This document shows positions 22,960-34,813 of a DNA stretch of 43,238 nt, piece after piece; position 1 is the stretch's first letter; each line of letters opens with the position of its first letter. Source of the stretch: an uncultured Pelagibacteraceae bacterium (GTDB lineage: Bacteria > Pseudomonadota > Alphaproteobacteria > Pelagibacterales > Pelagibacteraceae); contig CAJQSJ010000063.1 in the NCBI GenBank assembly GCA_905612535.1, positions 1-43,238 on the forward strand, in the 5' to 3' direction. The notes beneath the pieces were generated by a model. That model was given only the letters and a program-made list of their open reading frames with translations, did not search any database and was not told the DNA's origin. Made by a program: the position numbers and the translations under genes.

Positions 22960-24006
22960 ATGAATAACCCAAAACATCCGATCTTAGGTCATAATAAAAA
23001 GGCCTTTTTAGATAAACCCGTTGAACACATTGATATAACATCTTTTGATGCCAGAAAGATTATAGATTCTATGGGTAAAATGTCTTTTACATCAAGAGAT
23101 ACTGCGCGTGCTGCAGTCATTTTTAATGAAATGTTATTAGACAAAAATTGCACAACCTTTTTGACTCTTGCTGGATCAACATCAGCCGCAGGATGTATGA
23201 AGATATATTCTGATATGATTAAATATAATATGATTGATGTAATAGTTGCTACTGGAGCCTCAATTATTGATATGGATTTATTTGAAGCTTTAGGTTTTAA
23301 ACATTATCAGGGTTCTCAGTTCCAAGATGACACACAATTAAGAGAAAATTATATAGATCGAATATATGACACATATATAGACGAAGAAGAACTTCAGGCT
23401 TGCGATAAAACTATTTGTGATATAGCCGATAGCCTAGAACCACGACCATATACTTCTAGAGAGTTTATAAAAGAAATAGGAAAATATTTAAAAACTAATT
23501 CAAAAAAAAAAGGTTCATTAATAGAAACCGCATATGACAATAATGTTCCTATTTTTTGCCCTGCTTTTACCGATTCAAGCGCAGGATTTGGATTGGTTAT
23601 GCATCAAGAAAAAAAATCTAAAAAACATATGACTATTGATTCTATAAGAGAATTTAGAGAGTTAACTGAGATAAAAATACAATCAAAAGGATCGGGTTTA
23701 TTTATGATTGGTGGTGGTGTACCTAAAAACTTTGTACAGGATACTGTAGTTTGTGCTGAACTTTTAGGTAAAAAAGTAGACATGCATAAATATGCAGTAC
23801 AAATTACTGTTGCCGATACTAGGGACGGCGCCTGCAGTAGCTCGACTCTAAAAGAAGCAAGTTCTTGGGGTAAAGTAGATATAACTAAAGAACAAATGGT
23901 TTTTGCGGAAGCGACTAGTGTTTTGCCTTTAATTATAAGTGATGCATATCATAGAGGTGACTGGAAAAAAAGAGATAGAAAAAAATTCTCAAAAATATTT
24001 AAATAG
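22960..24006 (+). CDS. Deoxyhypusine synthase-like protein (candidate homospermidine/carboxy-polyamine enzyme)
   Basis: GSTSAAGC, PAFTDSSAGF, MIGGGVPKNF and KEASSWGKV containing the DHS catalytic-lysine context; abuts the decarboxylase gene. Confidence 0.88.
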   Translation: MNNPKHPILGHNKKAFLDKPVEHIDITSFDARKIIDSMGKMSFTSRDTARAAVIFNEMLLDKNCTTFLTLAGSTSAAGCMKIYSDMIKYNMIDVIVATGASIIDMDLFEALGFKHYQGSQFQDDTQLRENYIDRIYDTYIDEEELQACDKTICDIADSLEPRPYTSREFIKEIGKYLKTNSKKKGSLIETAYDNNVPIFCPAFTDSSAGFGLVMHQEKKSKKHMTIDSIREFRELTEIKIQSKGSGLFMIGGGVPKNFVQDTVVCAELLGKKVDMHKYAVQITVADTRDGACSSSTLKEASSWGKVDITKEQMVFAEATSVLPLIISDAYHRGDWKKRDRKKFSKIFK

Positions 24007-24027
24007 GATTTAATTAAAATATTTAAG

Positions 24028-24174
24028 ATGAAAATTCCTATATATCAAGTTGACGCCTTCACTTCTGAATTGTTTAAAGGCAATCCAACTGCAATTTGTC
24101 CTCTTACGAGCTTGTTCCAAATAAAATTATGCAAGAAATTGAGATATAGATATATATATACAAAGAAAATATAA
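24028..24174 (+). pseudogene. Truncated, frameshifted N-terminal remnant of a PhzF-family protein
   Basis: 48-codon ORF MKIPIYQVDAFTSELFKGNPTAICPL... matches the PhzF N-terminal pattern; the continuation ELVPNKIMQEIE appears in a different frame, then stops. Confidence 0.75.
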
Positions 24175-24183
24175 GGATAAAAA

Positions 24184-25077
24184 TTGAAATATCTATCAAA
24201 CAAAAATGGATTTCTTGGAATTGATAATAAATTTAATTTTAAAGAAAAAGTAGTTATTGTTCCTTTTGGACTAGAAAAAACTGTAAGTTATGGTAGTGGA
24301 ACAAGAAATGGTCCTAAAGAAATAATTAAAGCTTCCCATCAAGTAGAATTATATGATGAAGAATTGGGTTATGAGCCCTATAAAAAAATTGGTATTAAAA
24401 CTTTAAAGCCATTTAAAATTGATAAAAGTATTAAAAAAGCATTAAAAAAAATTTCTAATATAAATGATGATATTTTAAATAAAGAACTTTTTCCCATGAC
24501 GCTTGGTGGAGAACACTCAATTACTCCAGGTTGTATTACTCCATTTACTAAAAAATATAAAAATTTATGCTTACTTCACTTTGATGCTCATGCAGACTTA
24601 AGAGAAAGTTATAATGGTGAAAAGTTTTCACACGCATCTGCAATTAAAAGATGTTTGGATTATAAAAACGTATCTGTAATTTCTTTTGGAATAAGAAATA
24701 TTTCGGAAAGCGAAATTCCTTATTTAAAAAAAAATTCTTCCAGAATTAATATTTTTTGGGCGAAAGATAAAAAAAAATGGAATTTAAATAAATTTAAAAA
24801 ATTAATAAAAAATAAAACTGTTTATTTGACATTTGATGTTGATGGATTAGATTCTAGCATAATGCCAGCGACAGGCACTCCAGAGCCAGGTGGACTCTTG
24901 TGGGACGAAACCTTAAATATAATTAAGATCGCTGCAAAAAACTCTAATATTGTTGGAGGTGATATAAACGAACTTTCTCCAATAAAAGGATTTAATTCTT
25001 ACAACTTTTTAGTAGCTAAATTAGCATATAAAATAATTTCTTATATTTTTGAGTTTAAAAAGCTAAACAGAAACTAA
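24184..25077 (+). CDS. speB: Agmatinase/arginase (ureohydrolase) family protein, TTG start
   Basis: GGEHSIT, LHFDAHADLR, TFDVDGLDSSIMPATGTPEPGG metal-binding motifs. Confidence 0.88.
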   Translation: MKYLSNKNGFLGIDNKFNFKEKVVIVPFGLEKTVSYGSGTRNGPKEIIKASHQVELYDEELGYEPYKKIGIKTLKPFKIDKSIKKALKKISNINDDILNKELFPMTLGGEHSITPGCITPFTKKYKNLCLLHFDAHADLRESYNGEKFSHASAIKRCLDYKNVSVISFGIRNISESEIPYLKKNSSRINIFWAKDKKKWNLNKFKKLIKNKTVYLTFDVDGLDSSIMPATGTPEPGGLLWDETLNIIKIAAKNSNIVGGDINELSPIKGFNSYNFLVAKLAYKIISYIFEFKKLNRN

Positions 25078-26349
25078 ATTATTTGTATTCCAGCAGATAG
25101 TTACCATTGCACCTTTTGATTTAGGACATGTACCAAATGTTACTTTGGCTTTCATTCTTTCTAAGAGTGTTTTTCCTATGAATGTGCCAAGTCCTAATCC
25201 AGATTTAGAGTTTATTGTTTTGTTTTTTGATCTTATATAAGGTTCACCTAAAACTTTTAAAATATCTTCTGAAAAACCAGGCCCATCATCACAAACTTTT
25301 ACTTCTGTAATTTTATTATTGCTGACTATGCTAATTTCTACATACGAATTACTGAACTTAACTGCATTGCCTATAAAATTACGTAAGCCATAAGTTATTT
25401 CTAAAGTTTTTTCAATTTTTGGATTAGTTTCATTTTGTTTATTTAATAATAATATTTTTTTTTCTGAAATTGCAGAAAATGATCTTATAATTTCATTTAA
25501 TAAATCTTCAATTTTTATATCCGTTAAAAATTTATCATCATTCAATTGATTGTCTGATAGTTTTTTTAAAATATCAGAACATCTCTTAGTTTGTGATATT
25601 AATAAACTTATATCTTTTGAATGTTTTGAATTGCTTCCGATCTCCTTTTCTAGCTCTTTAGCTACTACTGTAATAGTAGATAATGGTGTTCCTAGCGAAT
25701 GAGCTGCTGCTGCTGCCTGTAAACCTATTGATTCTAGTTCATGTTCTTTTGCTAAAATTAATTCAAGTTTATTTAAGGCTTCTGTTCTTTTTCTAGATTC
25801 GGCGCCAAATCTTGCTCCAAAATATGTTAAAAATACTAAACCTATAATTATTGCAGCTGGTACTGAATATAAATAATAATCTGGGACATGAAAATGTAGG
25901 TCTCCATAATGAGGAAGTTCCAAATGATATTTAGTTAAAACAAATAATATTATAATTGTAATAATTGATAAACTAATGGTACTTTTCAAGTATAAAAAAG
26001 TTGACGAAACAATTGCGGGAATAATTAAAATGATGATAAAAGGATTGGTTACTCCTCCGGTTAAATATAATAATAAAGCTAACTGGAAAAGATCATAAAA
26101 TAAAAATATTGTTGATGTAAAATTATTTAACTGATTGTCTTTAACTCTTAGGTGCAGGTATACGTTAGTGAATATGCCAACAAAGATAATTACTGAACAA
26201 TATAAAAATGGAAGTTCAAAGTTGAACAATAAATAAGCTACATTAATTGTAACATACTGTCCTATTAGAGCTAACCATCTTAAAACTACTAATGTTTTTT
26301 TATCTAGTTGAATGTTGTCTTTAGATTTAAAAAAATCTGGAAAATTCAT
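25063..26349 (-). CDS. regB: Redox sensor histidine kinase RegB/PrrB/ActS
   Basis: Multi-TM N-terminus with LTGGVTNPF (GGxxNPF quinone motif), H-box AAAHSLGTPLSTI, conserved Cys in TKRCSDIL, GLGLGTFIGKTLLER. Confidence 0.93.
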   Translation of the reverse strand: MNFPDFFKSKDNIQLDKKTLVVLRWLALIGQYVTINVAYLLFNFELPFLYCSVIIFVGIFTNVYLHLRVKDNQLNNFTSTIFLFYDLFQLALLLYLTGGVTNPFIIILIIPAIVSSTFLYLKSTISLSIITIIILFVLTKYHLELPHYGDLHFHVPDYYLYSVPAAIIIGLVFLTYFGARFGAESRKRTEALNKLELILAKEHELESIGLQAAAAAHSLGTPLSTITVVAKELEKEIGSNSKHSKDISLLISQTKRCSDILKKLSDNQLNDDKFLTDIKIEDLLNEIIRSFSAISEKKILLLNKQNETNPKIEKTLEITYGLRNFIGNAVKFSNSYVEISIVSNNKITEVKVCDDGPGFSEDILKVLGEPYIRSKNKTINSKSGLGLGTFIGKTLLERMKAKVTFGTCPKSKGAMVTICWNTNNLVSV

Positions 26350-26356
26350 TGAAGAA

Positions 26357-28420
<2,064 letters not shown>

Positions 28421-28576
28421 TTACTTATATTTGTGAAATTTAGTCAAACTCTTTTAACATTTTTTTCAACTTAATGAAATATTCTAAGTTTATAATGTCA
28501 AAATTAGCCTTGGTATTGTTGATTAACTCAGCGAAAATAATAATTATAATCTAATATTTTTTATTTTAAAAATACT

Positions 28577-29692
28577 TCATATTTTCATGGGCATAACTAC
28601 ATGAAAACTATTTTTGTCTGATAAGTCTTTAATTAACACAGGTGAACCACTATCTTTTAAATTTACTACAATTAATTCATTTTCAATTTGTGAGATTAAA
28701 TCCATAAGATATCTACTGTTAAAGCTTATTGTTATGTCTTGAGAGTTAAATTTTGCATTCATCGTTTCAATACCTTCGCCGCTATTTGGGCTATTAACCG
28801 TAAGTTGTAAAGAATCTTTTGAAATGATCATTTTTAAACCTTCTTTACGATCAGATGAAACGGTTGTTACTCTTTCTATAGCATTTTTGAATTCACTCAA
28901 TTTTACCTGTAGTGTTATTTCATTACCTGTAGGAACTACTTTACTGTAATCCGGAAATCTACCGTCAATAACTTTAGAAATAAGTATTCCATTATTCACT
29001 TCAAATTTAATTTTAGACTTATTATTTGATATTTTTACTACAGTTGCATCCTGCTCCAGCAACGAAATGATTTGATAAATTGTTTTTTTGGGTAAAATTA
29101 TAGAATCAAAATCAGTATTTTCTTCAATTTCTAAACTGCTAGAAGAAAGTCTGTGACTATCTGTTGCCACACCTGATAAAAAAGTTTTATTTTCTAACTT
29201 TGTTTTATGTAAATAAATTCCATTTAAATAATGTCTAGTTTCATCATTTGATATTGAAATTTTTGTTTTATTTAAAAGTTTTAAAAATTTTTGAGAAGAA
29301 ACTTCAAAAGTTTTTTGGCTAATATCTTCTTCTGACAATGGGAAATTATCTGGCGAAATGCATAAAAGATTAAACTTTGAATTTCTGGATGTTAATTTTA
29401 ATTTATTTTGATTCACTAAGCTAATATTTACTGGTGCAGCTGGTTCTAACTTTCTTAAAATGTCATAGAGTATGCTGGCTGAAGTAGTTGTTGATCCTTC
29501 TTTTTTTATTTTTTGAATAGCAATTTCTTCTGAATAAATTATGTCCAAATCAGTTGCTGTAATTTTGATTTTTGAATCTTTGGCTTCTATTAAAATGTTT
29601 GATAAAATAGGTAATGCCGTTTTCTTTTCTATAACGCCGTATGCATGACTTAGTGATTTTAAAAAAATATCACGATTTATTATAAATTCCAT
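28577..29692 (-). CDS. dnaN: DNA polymerase III beta sliding clamp
   Basis: LPILSNILIEA, ATDSHRLSS, C-terminal SPVLIKDLSDKNSFHVVMPMKI. Confidence 0.96.
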   Translation of the reverse strand: MEFIINRDIFLKSLSHAYGVIEKKTALPILSNILIEAKDSKIKITATDLDIIYSEEIAIQKIKKEGSTTTSASILYDILRKLEPAAPVNISLVNQNKLKLTSRNSKFNLLCISPDNFPLSEEDISQKTFEVSSQKFLKLLNKTKISISNDETRHYLNGIYLHKTKLENKTFLSGVATDSHRLSSSSLEIEENTDFDSIILPKKTIYQIISLLEQDATVVKISNNKSKIKFEVNNGILISKVIDGRFPDYSKVVPTGNEITLQVKLSEFKNAIERVTTVSSDRKEGLKMIISKDSLQLTVNSPNSGEGIETMNAKFNSQDITISFNSRYLMDLISQIENELIVVNLKDSGSPVLIKDLSDKNSFHVVMPMKI

Positions 29693-29695
29693 TTC

Positions 29696-31090
29696 TTAAT
29701 TATTAAGAAGTTTTTTTTTTATTTCCATTACATTTTGCTTAATTTCATTATCATTCTTCATTAATTCTTCAATTTTTTTTACAGCATGTATGACTGTCGT
29801 ATGATCGCGATTTGAAAATTTTCTTCCAATTTCAGGAAGAGAATTTGTTGTATTTTGTTTCGCCAAATACATTGCTATTTGTCTAGGGCGTGCTAGTGAT
29901 CTCGATCTCCTTGCAGAAAGCATTTCTTCAATTTTAAGATTGAAATAGTTAGCAACAATATTTTGAATAGAACCGATGCTTACTGCGTTTTTGCTATAAT
30001 TTATAAAATCTTTTAAAATTCTTTTACACTCCATAACATTTGGAGCTTTATTGTTTATTTTACTAAAAGCTAAAATTCTATTTAACGCTCCGACCATTTC
30101 TCTAATACTAGAAGCTGTTTCTGCTGCCAAATAGGTAAATATGTCATCATTTAATTCGCAGGTGTCATTAAAATTTTTTTTAATTGCATTGTATTTGCTT
30201 TTTAGAATTTCAACTTTTAAAGATAAATCTGGTGGCTGGATATCTATAACCAAACCCCCTCCTAAGCGCGATTTAATTCTTTCTTGAATTCTATCTAAAT
30301 TTGCTGGAGATCTATCCGACGAAATAATAATTTGTGAACCTTTTTCCATTAATGCATCAAAGGTGTGAAAAAACTCTTCTTGCATAGCCTCTTTACCACA
30401 TACAAACTGAATATCATCAATTATAAAAATATTAGCTGTTCTAAAGAAATCTTTAAATTTTACCATTTCATTGCTTTTTATAGATCTAACAAAATGATAC
30501 ATAAATCTCTCCGCGGAAATAAACATAACTTTTTTAGTATTTCCTATTTCTAAGCCTATGGCATTTAGCAAATGTGTTTTGCCCATACCTACTGAACTGT
30601 AAATAAAGAGCGGGTTATAATGTGAAGGCTGTGTGCATACCTTTTTAGCAGCTGTAAAAGCTAGTTCATTACTTTCTCCAACCATAAAATTTTCAAAACT
30701 ATTATTTATGTTAAATCTATTATAGTTGAGCAGAGAATCTTCTAGCACTGAAACTTTATTGTTTTTATTTATATCTGATCTTACTGATGTTGTTTTTATT
30801 TCTTCAATTAAGAATTCAATTCTTTGAATGCTTGGTTTAAATGTTTTTACAATATCTAAAATTTTATCAACGTATCTTGAAACTATCCAGTCTCTAACAA
30901 ACCTTGTGGGGGCTGATAAAATAACATAATGATTAAATTCTTTTTTAAGAATAATTCCTTTTAACCAGCTTTCATAAATATCATTCCCAAGGTTAGTTTT
31001 AAACTTATTTAAAACCGAATCCCAATCTATGGAATTTTCTTCTTTTGCTATAGTTGGATTGGTACTTTTTGTTGTTAGGTTTTTTGACAT
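29696..31090 (-). CDS. dnaA: Chromosomal replication initiator DnaA
   Basis: SSVGMGKTHLLNAIG, IDDIQF, C-terminal DNA-binding signature RSRSLARPRQIAMYLAK...GRKFSNRDHTTVIHAVKKI. Confidence 0.99.
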   Translation of the reverse strand: MSKNLTTKSTNPTIAKEENSIDWDSVLNKFKTNLGNDIYESWLKGIILKKEFNHYVILSAPTRFVRDWIVSRYVDKILDIVKTFKPSIQRIEFLIEEIKTTSVRSDINKNNKVSVLEDSLLNYNRFNINNSFENFMVGESNELAFTAAKKVCTQPSHYNPLFIYSSVGMGKTHLLNAIGLEIGNTKKVMFISAERFMYHFVRSIKSNEMVKFKDFFRTANIFIIDDIQFVCGKEAMQEEFFHTFDALMEKGSQIIISSDRSPANLDRIQERIKSRLGGGLVIDIQPPDLSLKVEILKSKYNAIKKNFNDTCELNDDIFTYLAAETASSIREMVGALNRILAFSKINNKAPNVMECKRILKDFINYSKNAVSIGSIQNIVANYFNLKIEEMLSARRSRSLARPRQIAMYLAKQNTTNSLPEIGRKFSNRDHTTVIHAVKKIEELMKNDNEIKQNVMEIKKKLLNN

Positions 31091-31251
31091 AAGAAATTAA
31101 ATAAAATTAATATAGTTGTAATTTTTTTTTAAATTTTTTGCAATGACTCACGGGTTGTATAAGAAAATAATTATTTTTAGTTGTATTTTTGTTTTTTATA
31201 ATTCACTACTTTGAGTTGTTAAATTTAATAATTTTAAACTGTTTTATTAGT

Positions 31252-31264
31252 TTGCAACTTGCAA
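31252..31264. repeat. Palindrome TTGCAA-C-TTGCAA between rpsT and dnaA
   Basis: Read directly; each TTGCAA half is itself self-complementary. Confidence 0.85.
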
Positions 31265-31273
31265 TATAGTTAC

Positions 31274-31285
31274 ACTACATGTAGT
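31274..31285. repeat. Perfect 12-bp palindrome ACTACATGTAGT between rpsT and dnaA
   Basis: Read directly. Confidence 0.9.
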
Positions 31286-31306
31286 TTTTTAATTATAAAT
31301 TACGTA

Positions 31307-31573
31307 TTATTTTTTTGAATTTGAAATCTTTTTATTTATTCTAGAAATTTTTCTAGCAGCAGTTTTTTTATCTATTACACCGGTTTTTGCAACTTTCATT
31401 ACTTGCGATTGAAATTTTGAGAAAAATTTCTTTGCCTCATTTATGTTGTTTGCTGCAATGTAACTAGACATTAGTTTAAGCGCAGATTTATATTTACTCT
31501 TTCGTATTTTATTAACTTGAGATTGCAATTTTGTTTTTTTAACTCTTCTAATTGCGGATTTTGTGTTTGGCAT
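31307..31573 (-). CDS. rpsT: 30S ribosomal protein S20
   Basis: MPNTKSAIRRVKKT...GVIDKKTAARKISRINKKI. Confidence 0.96.
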   Translation of the reverse strand: MPNTKSAIRRVKKTKLQSQVNKIRKSKYKSALKLMSSYIAANNINEAKKFFSKFQSQVMKVAKTGVIDKKTAARKISRINKKISNSKK

Positions 31574-31621
31574 AAAAGTGGTGAATATATAGCTTTTTGA
31601 TATACGTTGGTCAATACCAAT

Positions 31622-32482
31622 TTAAGTTTGACATTCAGGGCAATAGAAAGTTGCTCTATTTTTTATTAATATTTTATTAATTTTTCCTTTACACGAGATA
31701 CGAGAACATTTTCTATTTTTTTTACCATATACTCTAAAAAATTGTTGAAAATTGCCACTTTTACCAGATGGATTTTTAAAATCCTTAATAGTCGACCCTC
31801 CATTTATAATAGATTTTTTGAGCACTAACTTAATATTTTTAATCAGTTGATTAATATTTTTATCATTTAAATCGCAACACAACTTAAGTGGATTAACTTT
31901 AGCCACAAAAAGCACTTCATTAACGTAAATATTTCCAAGACCACTTACAAAAGTCTGGTCCATTAATAAGCTTTTAATATTTTTTTTTCCTTTAATAAAA
32001 TTTTTGAAGTATTTATGATTAAATTTTTTACCCAATGGTTCAGGTCCAAGCTTTTTTAAGAAACTAATTTCACTTAGTTTTTTTTTAAAGTAATATTTAA
32101 AATAACCAAATCTTCTAACATCATTGTAAATTAAGACAAAACCATTATTTAAAAAAAAATAGATATGATTGTGTTTAGTTAAAATATTTAAATCATAATA
32201 AAAACTTGATTTAAATATTTCGTTATCCTTTTGTCTTAAAATTAGTAGTTTTCCAGTCATTCCCAGGTGGAGTAATAAAAATTTTTCTTTAAAATGAAAG
32301 ATTATATATTTTGATCTTCTTGATATTTTAATTATTTTTTCATTAATTAATTGATTACAAAATTTTCTAGATATTTTATATCTTAGATTTGTGTTTAAAA
32401 CTTTAATATCTTTAATTTTTGCTTTATTTGCTATTCTTAATAGAGATCTTTTTACAATTTCTACCTCTGGAAGTTCTGGCAT
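31622..32482 (-). CDS. mutM: Formamidopyrimidine-DNA glycosylase
   Basis: PELPEVEIVKRSL, LMDQTFVSGLGNIYVNEVLF, zinc finger ending RATFYCPECQT. Start set at the second ATG (ORF track starts at 32488) so that the catalytic Pro follows Met. Confidence 0.96.
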   Translation of the reverse strand: MPELPEVEIVKRSLLRIANKAKIKDIKVLNTNLRYKISRKFCNQLINEKIIKISRRSKYIIFHFKEKFLLLHLGMTGKLLILRQKDNEIFKSSFYYDLNILTKHNHIYFFLNNGFVLIYNDVRRFGYFKYYFKKKLSEISFLKKLGPEPLGKKFNHKYFKNFIKGKKNIKSLLMDQTFVSGLGNIYVNEVLFVAKVNPLKLCCDLNDKNINQLIKNIKLVLKKSIINGGSTIKDFKNPSGKSGNFQQFFRVYGKKNRKCSRISCKGKINKILIKNRATFYCPECQT

Positions 32483-32534
32483 TAACAAATTATATATATT
32501 GTGAAAAAACTAAACATATGTTCTATTAATTTAA

Positions 32535-33239
32535 ATGAAAACTAATCATAAAAACAGCGAAAGATTTGTAGCCAAAATTTTTCAAGATGTATTTGATAAA
32601 TATGACCTAATGAATGATTTAATGTCACTTGGTGTTCACAGGTTATGGAAAAAGCAATTTATTACTTGGCTAAATCCTCAGAGAAATACTATGCTATTAG
32701 ACGTGGCCTCTGGAACGGGTGATATAGCAAAATTATATTTAGATAAAGTAAATTACAAAGGTTGTGTTTATTGCTTCGATGAAAATAACGGAATGCTAAA
32801 CTTAAGTGAAAAAAAGTTTAAAAAAAATACTAACATTAAATGGTTTAATGGCAATGCTGAACAATTGCCCTTCAAAGACAGTTTTTTTGATTATTACACA
32901 ATTAGTTTTGGAATAAGAAATGTAAACAATATTGATAACGCGCTCAAAGAAGCTTACCGAGTTTTAAAACCTGGAGGTCGGTTTTTATGTTTGGAATTTT
33001 CTAAGGTAAAAAGTGAACTTTTAAATAAGATTTACCAGACTTATTCTAAAACTATACCAATCCTTGGTAAAATTGTAGTTGGCAAATCTGAACCATATGA
33101 ATATTTGGTTGAAAGTATTAAAAATTTTTATAACCAGGAAGAATTTTACGAAGCAATAAAAAATCAAAAATTTGAAAATATATCTTATAGAAATTTAAAT
33201 AATGGAATAGTAGCTATTCACTCAGCTTGGAAAGTTTAA
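32535..33239 (+). CDS. ubiE: Ubiquinone biosynthesis C-methyltransferase
   Basis: YDLMNDLMSLGVHRLWK, LDVASGTGDIA, FGIRNV, VLKPGGRFLCLEFSK. Confidence 0.97.
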   Translation: MKTNHKNSERFVAKIFQDVFDKYDLMNDLMSLGVHRLWKKQFITWLNPQRNTMLLDVASGTGDIAKLYLDKVNYKGCVYCFDENNGMLNLSEKKFKKNTNIKWFNGNAEQLPFKDSFFDYYTISFGIRNVNNIDNALKEAYRVLKPGGRFLCLEFSKVKSELLNKIYQTYSKTIPILGKIVVGKSEPYEYLVESIKNFYNQEEFYEAIKNQKFENISYRNLNNGIVAIHSAWKV

Positions 33240-33240
33240 A

Positions 33241-34803
33241 ATGTTCAAAAAAATACTAATGTTATTTAAAATAGGTAGAAAATTAGCAACTTCAGGAGCT
33301 ATTTCTTCTATTTATGAAATTTATAAACCTCCCTTATCTATAAAAATGCTTTTTTTTATAATTGGCTTCAATTTAAAAAGTAGTGAAGATGACAACATAT
33401 CTCCTGGAGTAAAATTGTGTAAGGCATTACAAAGCATGGGTACTACTTTTATAAAATTAGGCCAATTTTTAGCTACAAGGCCTGATATAATTGGCCAAAA
33501 TACAGCAAAAGAATTAGAAAAACTTCAAGATAAATTAGAACCTTTCCATTTAAATGATTCGAAAGAAATATTAATAAATGAATTAGGAGAAAATATTTTT
33601 TCAAAAATTACTAGCATTTCTGAACCTATAGCTGCGGCCTCAATTGCCCAAGTCCATTTTGCCACGATAGAAAATTTTAACGAAAATAAAGAAGTTGCTA
33701 TTAAAATTTTACGGCCAAATATTGAAAAAATTTTTAATGAAGAATTAGATGCTTTAATGCTTTTAGCTTTCATAATTCAAAATCTTGTAAAAAAAACAAA
33801 AAGACTAAAATTAGTTGAGATAGTCCAGTTATTAAGAGAAATTACAAATCTAGAAATGGATTTAAGATTTGAAGCTGCTGCTGCAAATGAATTTTATGAA
33901 AACACCAAGAATGATGTGGGTTTTAAAGTTCCAAAGATTTATTGGAATTATACAAGTAAAAAAGTTTTATGCCTAGATAAAGTAACAGGTAGCTCAATAC
34001 GAGATGTGGATAGCCTAAAATTATTAAAAATAGATTTAAATAAATTAGCCAAAAATATTATTCAACATTTCCTTAGACATGCGATTAGAGATGGTTTTTT
34101 TCATGGAGATATGCATCAAGGAAATATTTTTGTAAATAAAAACGGAGACATCGTCCCAGTTGATTTTGGAATTATGGGGAGATTAGATAAAAATCATAGA
34201 AAGTATTTAGCTGAAATACTTTATGGGTTTATAACAAGAGATTATAAAAGAGTAGCTGAAATACATTTTTTAGCTGGTCTTGTTTCAAAAAATGTTTCTA
34301 AAGATGAATTTGCTCAGGCTTTACGTTCAATAGGAGAGCCAATTTTTGGTCAGTCTGTTAACAATATATCAGGTAGTAAGCTGTTAGCTCAACTTTTCGA
34401 AATTACTGAAAAATTTAATATGAGCACACAAATTCAACTTTTGCTTTTACAAAAAACTATGGTTGTTGTGGAAGGGGTTGCAAGAAAACTTGATCCGAAT
34501 ACGAATATTTGGGATGTATCTAAGCCAATTATAGAAGATTGGTTAAAAGATGTAAAAAATCCAATACATAAAATAGGCGAAGTGTCAGATAATGCTTTGG
34601 AAGTATTGAAAAGATTGCCAGATTTACCTATTATTATGGATAAAGCAAATGATGTCATGAGCTTGATATCAGAAGGTAGATTTAACCCCAATACAATAGC
34701 TTACCACAATCTTAAAAACGAAGAATTAAAACTAGAAATTATGCGTAACAAAATTTTAGGCGGAATTTTAATACTTGTAATTTTTGGTATCATAGTATTC
34801 TAA
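33241..34803 (+). CDS. ubiB: Ubiquinone biosynthesis protein kinase-like UbiB
   Basis: KLGQFLATRPD, PIAAASIAQVHFA, FFHGDMHQGNIFV, C-terminal TM; downstream of ubiE. Confidence 0.96.
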   Translation: MFKKILMLFKIGRKLATSGAISSIYEIYKPPLSIKMLFFIIGFNLKSSEDDNISPGVKLCKALQSMGTTFIKLGQFLATRPDIIGQNTAKELEKLQDKLEPFHLNDSKEILINELGENIFSKITSISEPIAAASIAQVHFATIENFNENKEVAIKILRPNIEKIFNEELDALMLLAFIIQNLVKKTKRLKLVEIVQLLREITNLEMDLRFEAAAANEFYENTKNDVGFKVPKIYWNYTSKKVLCLDKVTGSSIRDVDSLKLLKIDLNKLAKNIIQHFLRHAIRDGFFHGDMHQGNIFVNKNGDIVPVDFGIMGRLDKNHRKYLAEILYGFITRDYKRVAEIHFLAGLVSKNVSKDEFAQALRSIGEPIFGQSVNNISGSKLLAQLFEITEKFNMSTQIQLLLLQKTMVVVEGVARKLDPNTNIWDVSKPIIEDWLKDVKNPIHKIGEVSDNALEVLKRLPDLPIIMDKANDVMSLISEGRFNPNTIAYHNLKNEELKLEIMRNKILGGILILVIFGIIVF

Positions 34804-34813
34804 TATTAAAGTT

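Noticed and set aside
31622-32482. MutM zinc finger has C-x4-C (CSRISC) instead of C-x2-C
   Set aside because: Alphaproteobacterial MutM commonly has CPTPGC-type spacing, so this is not unusual.
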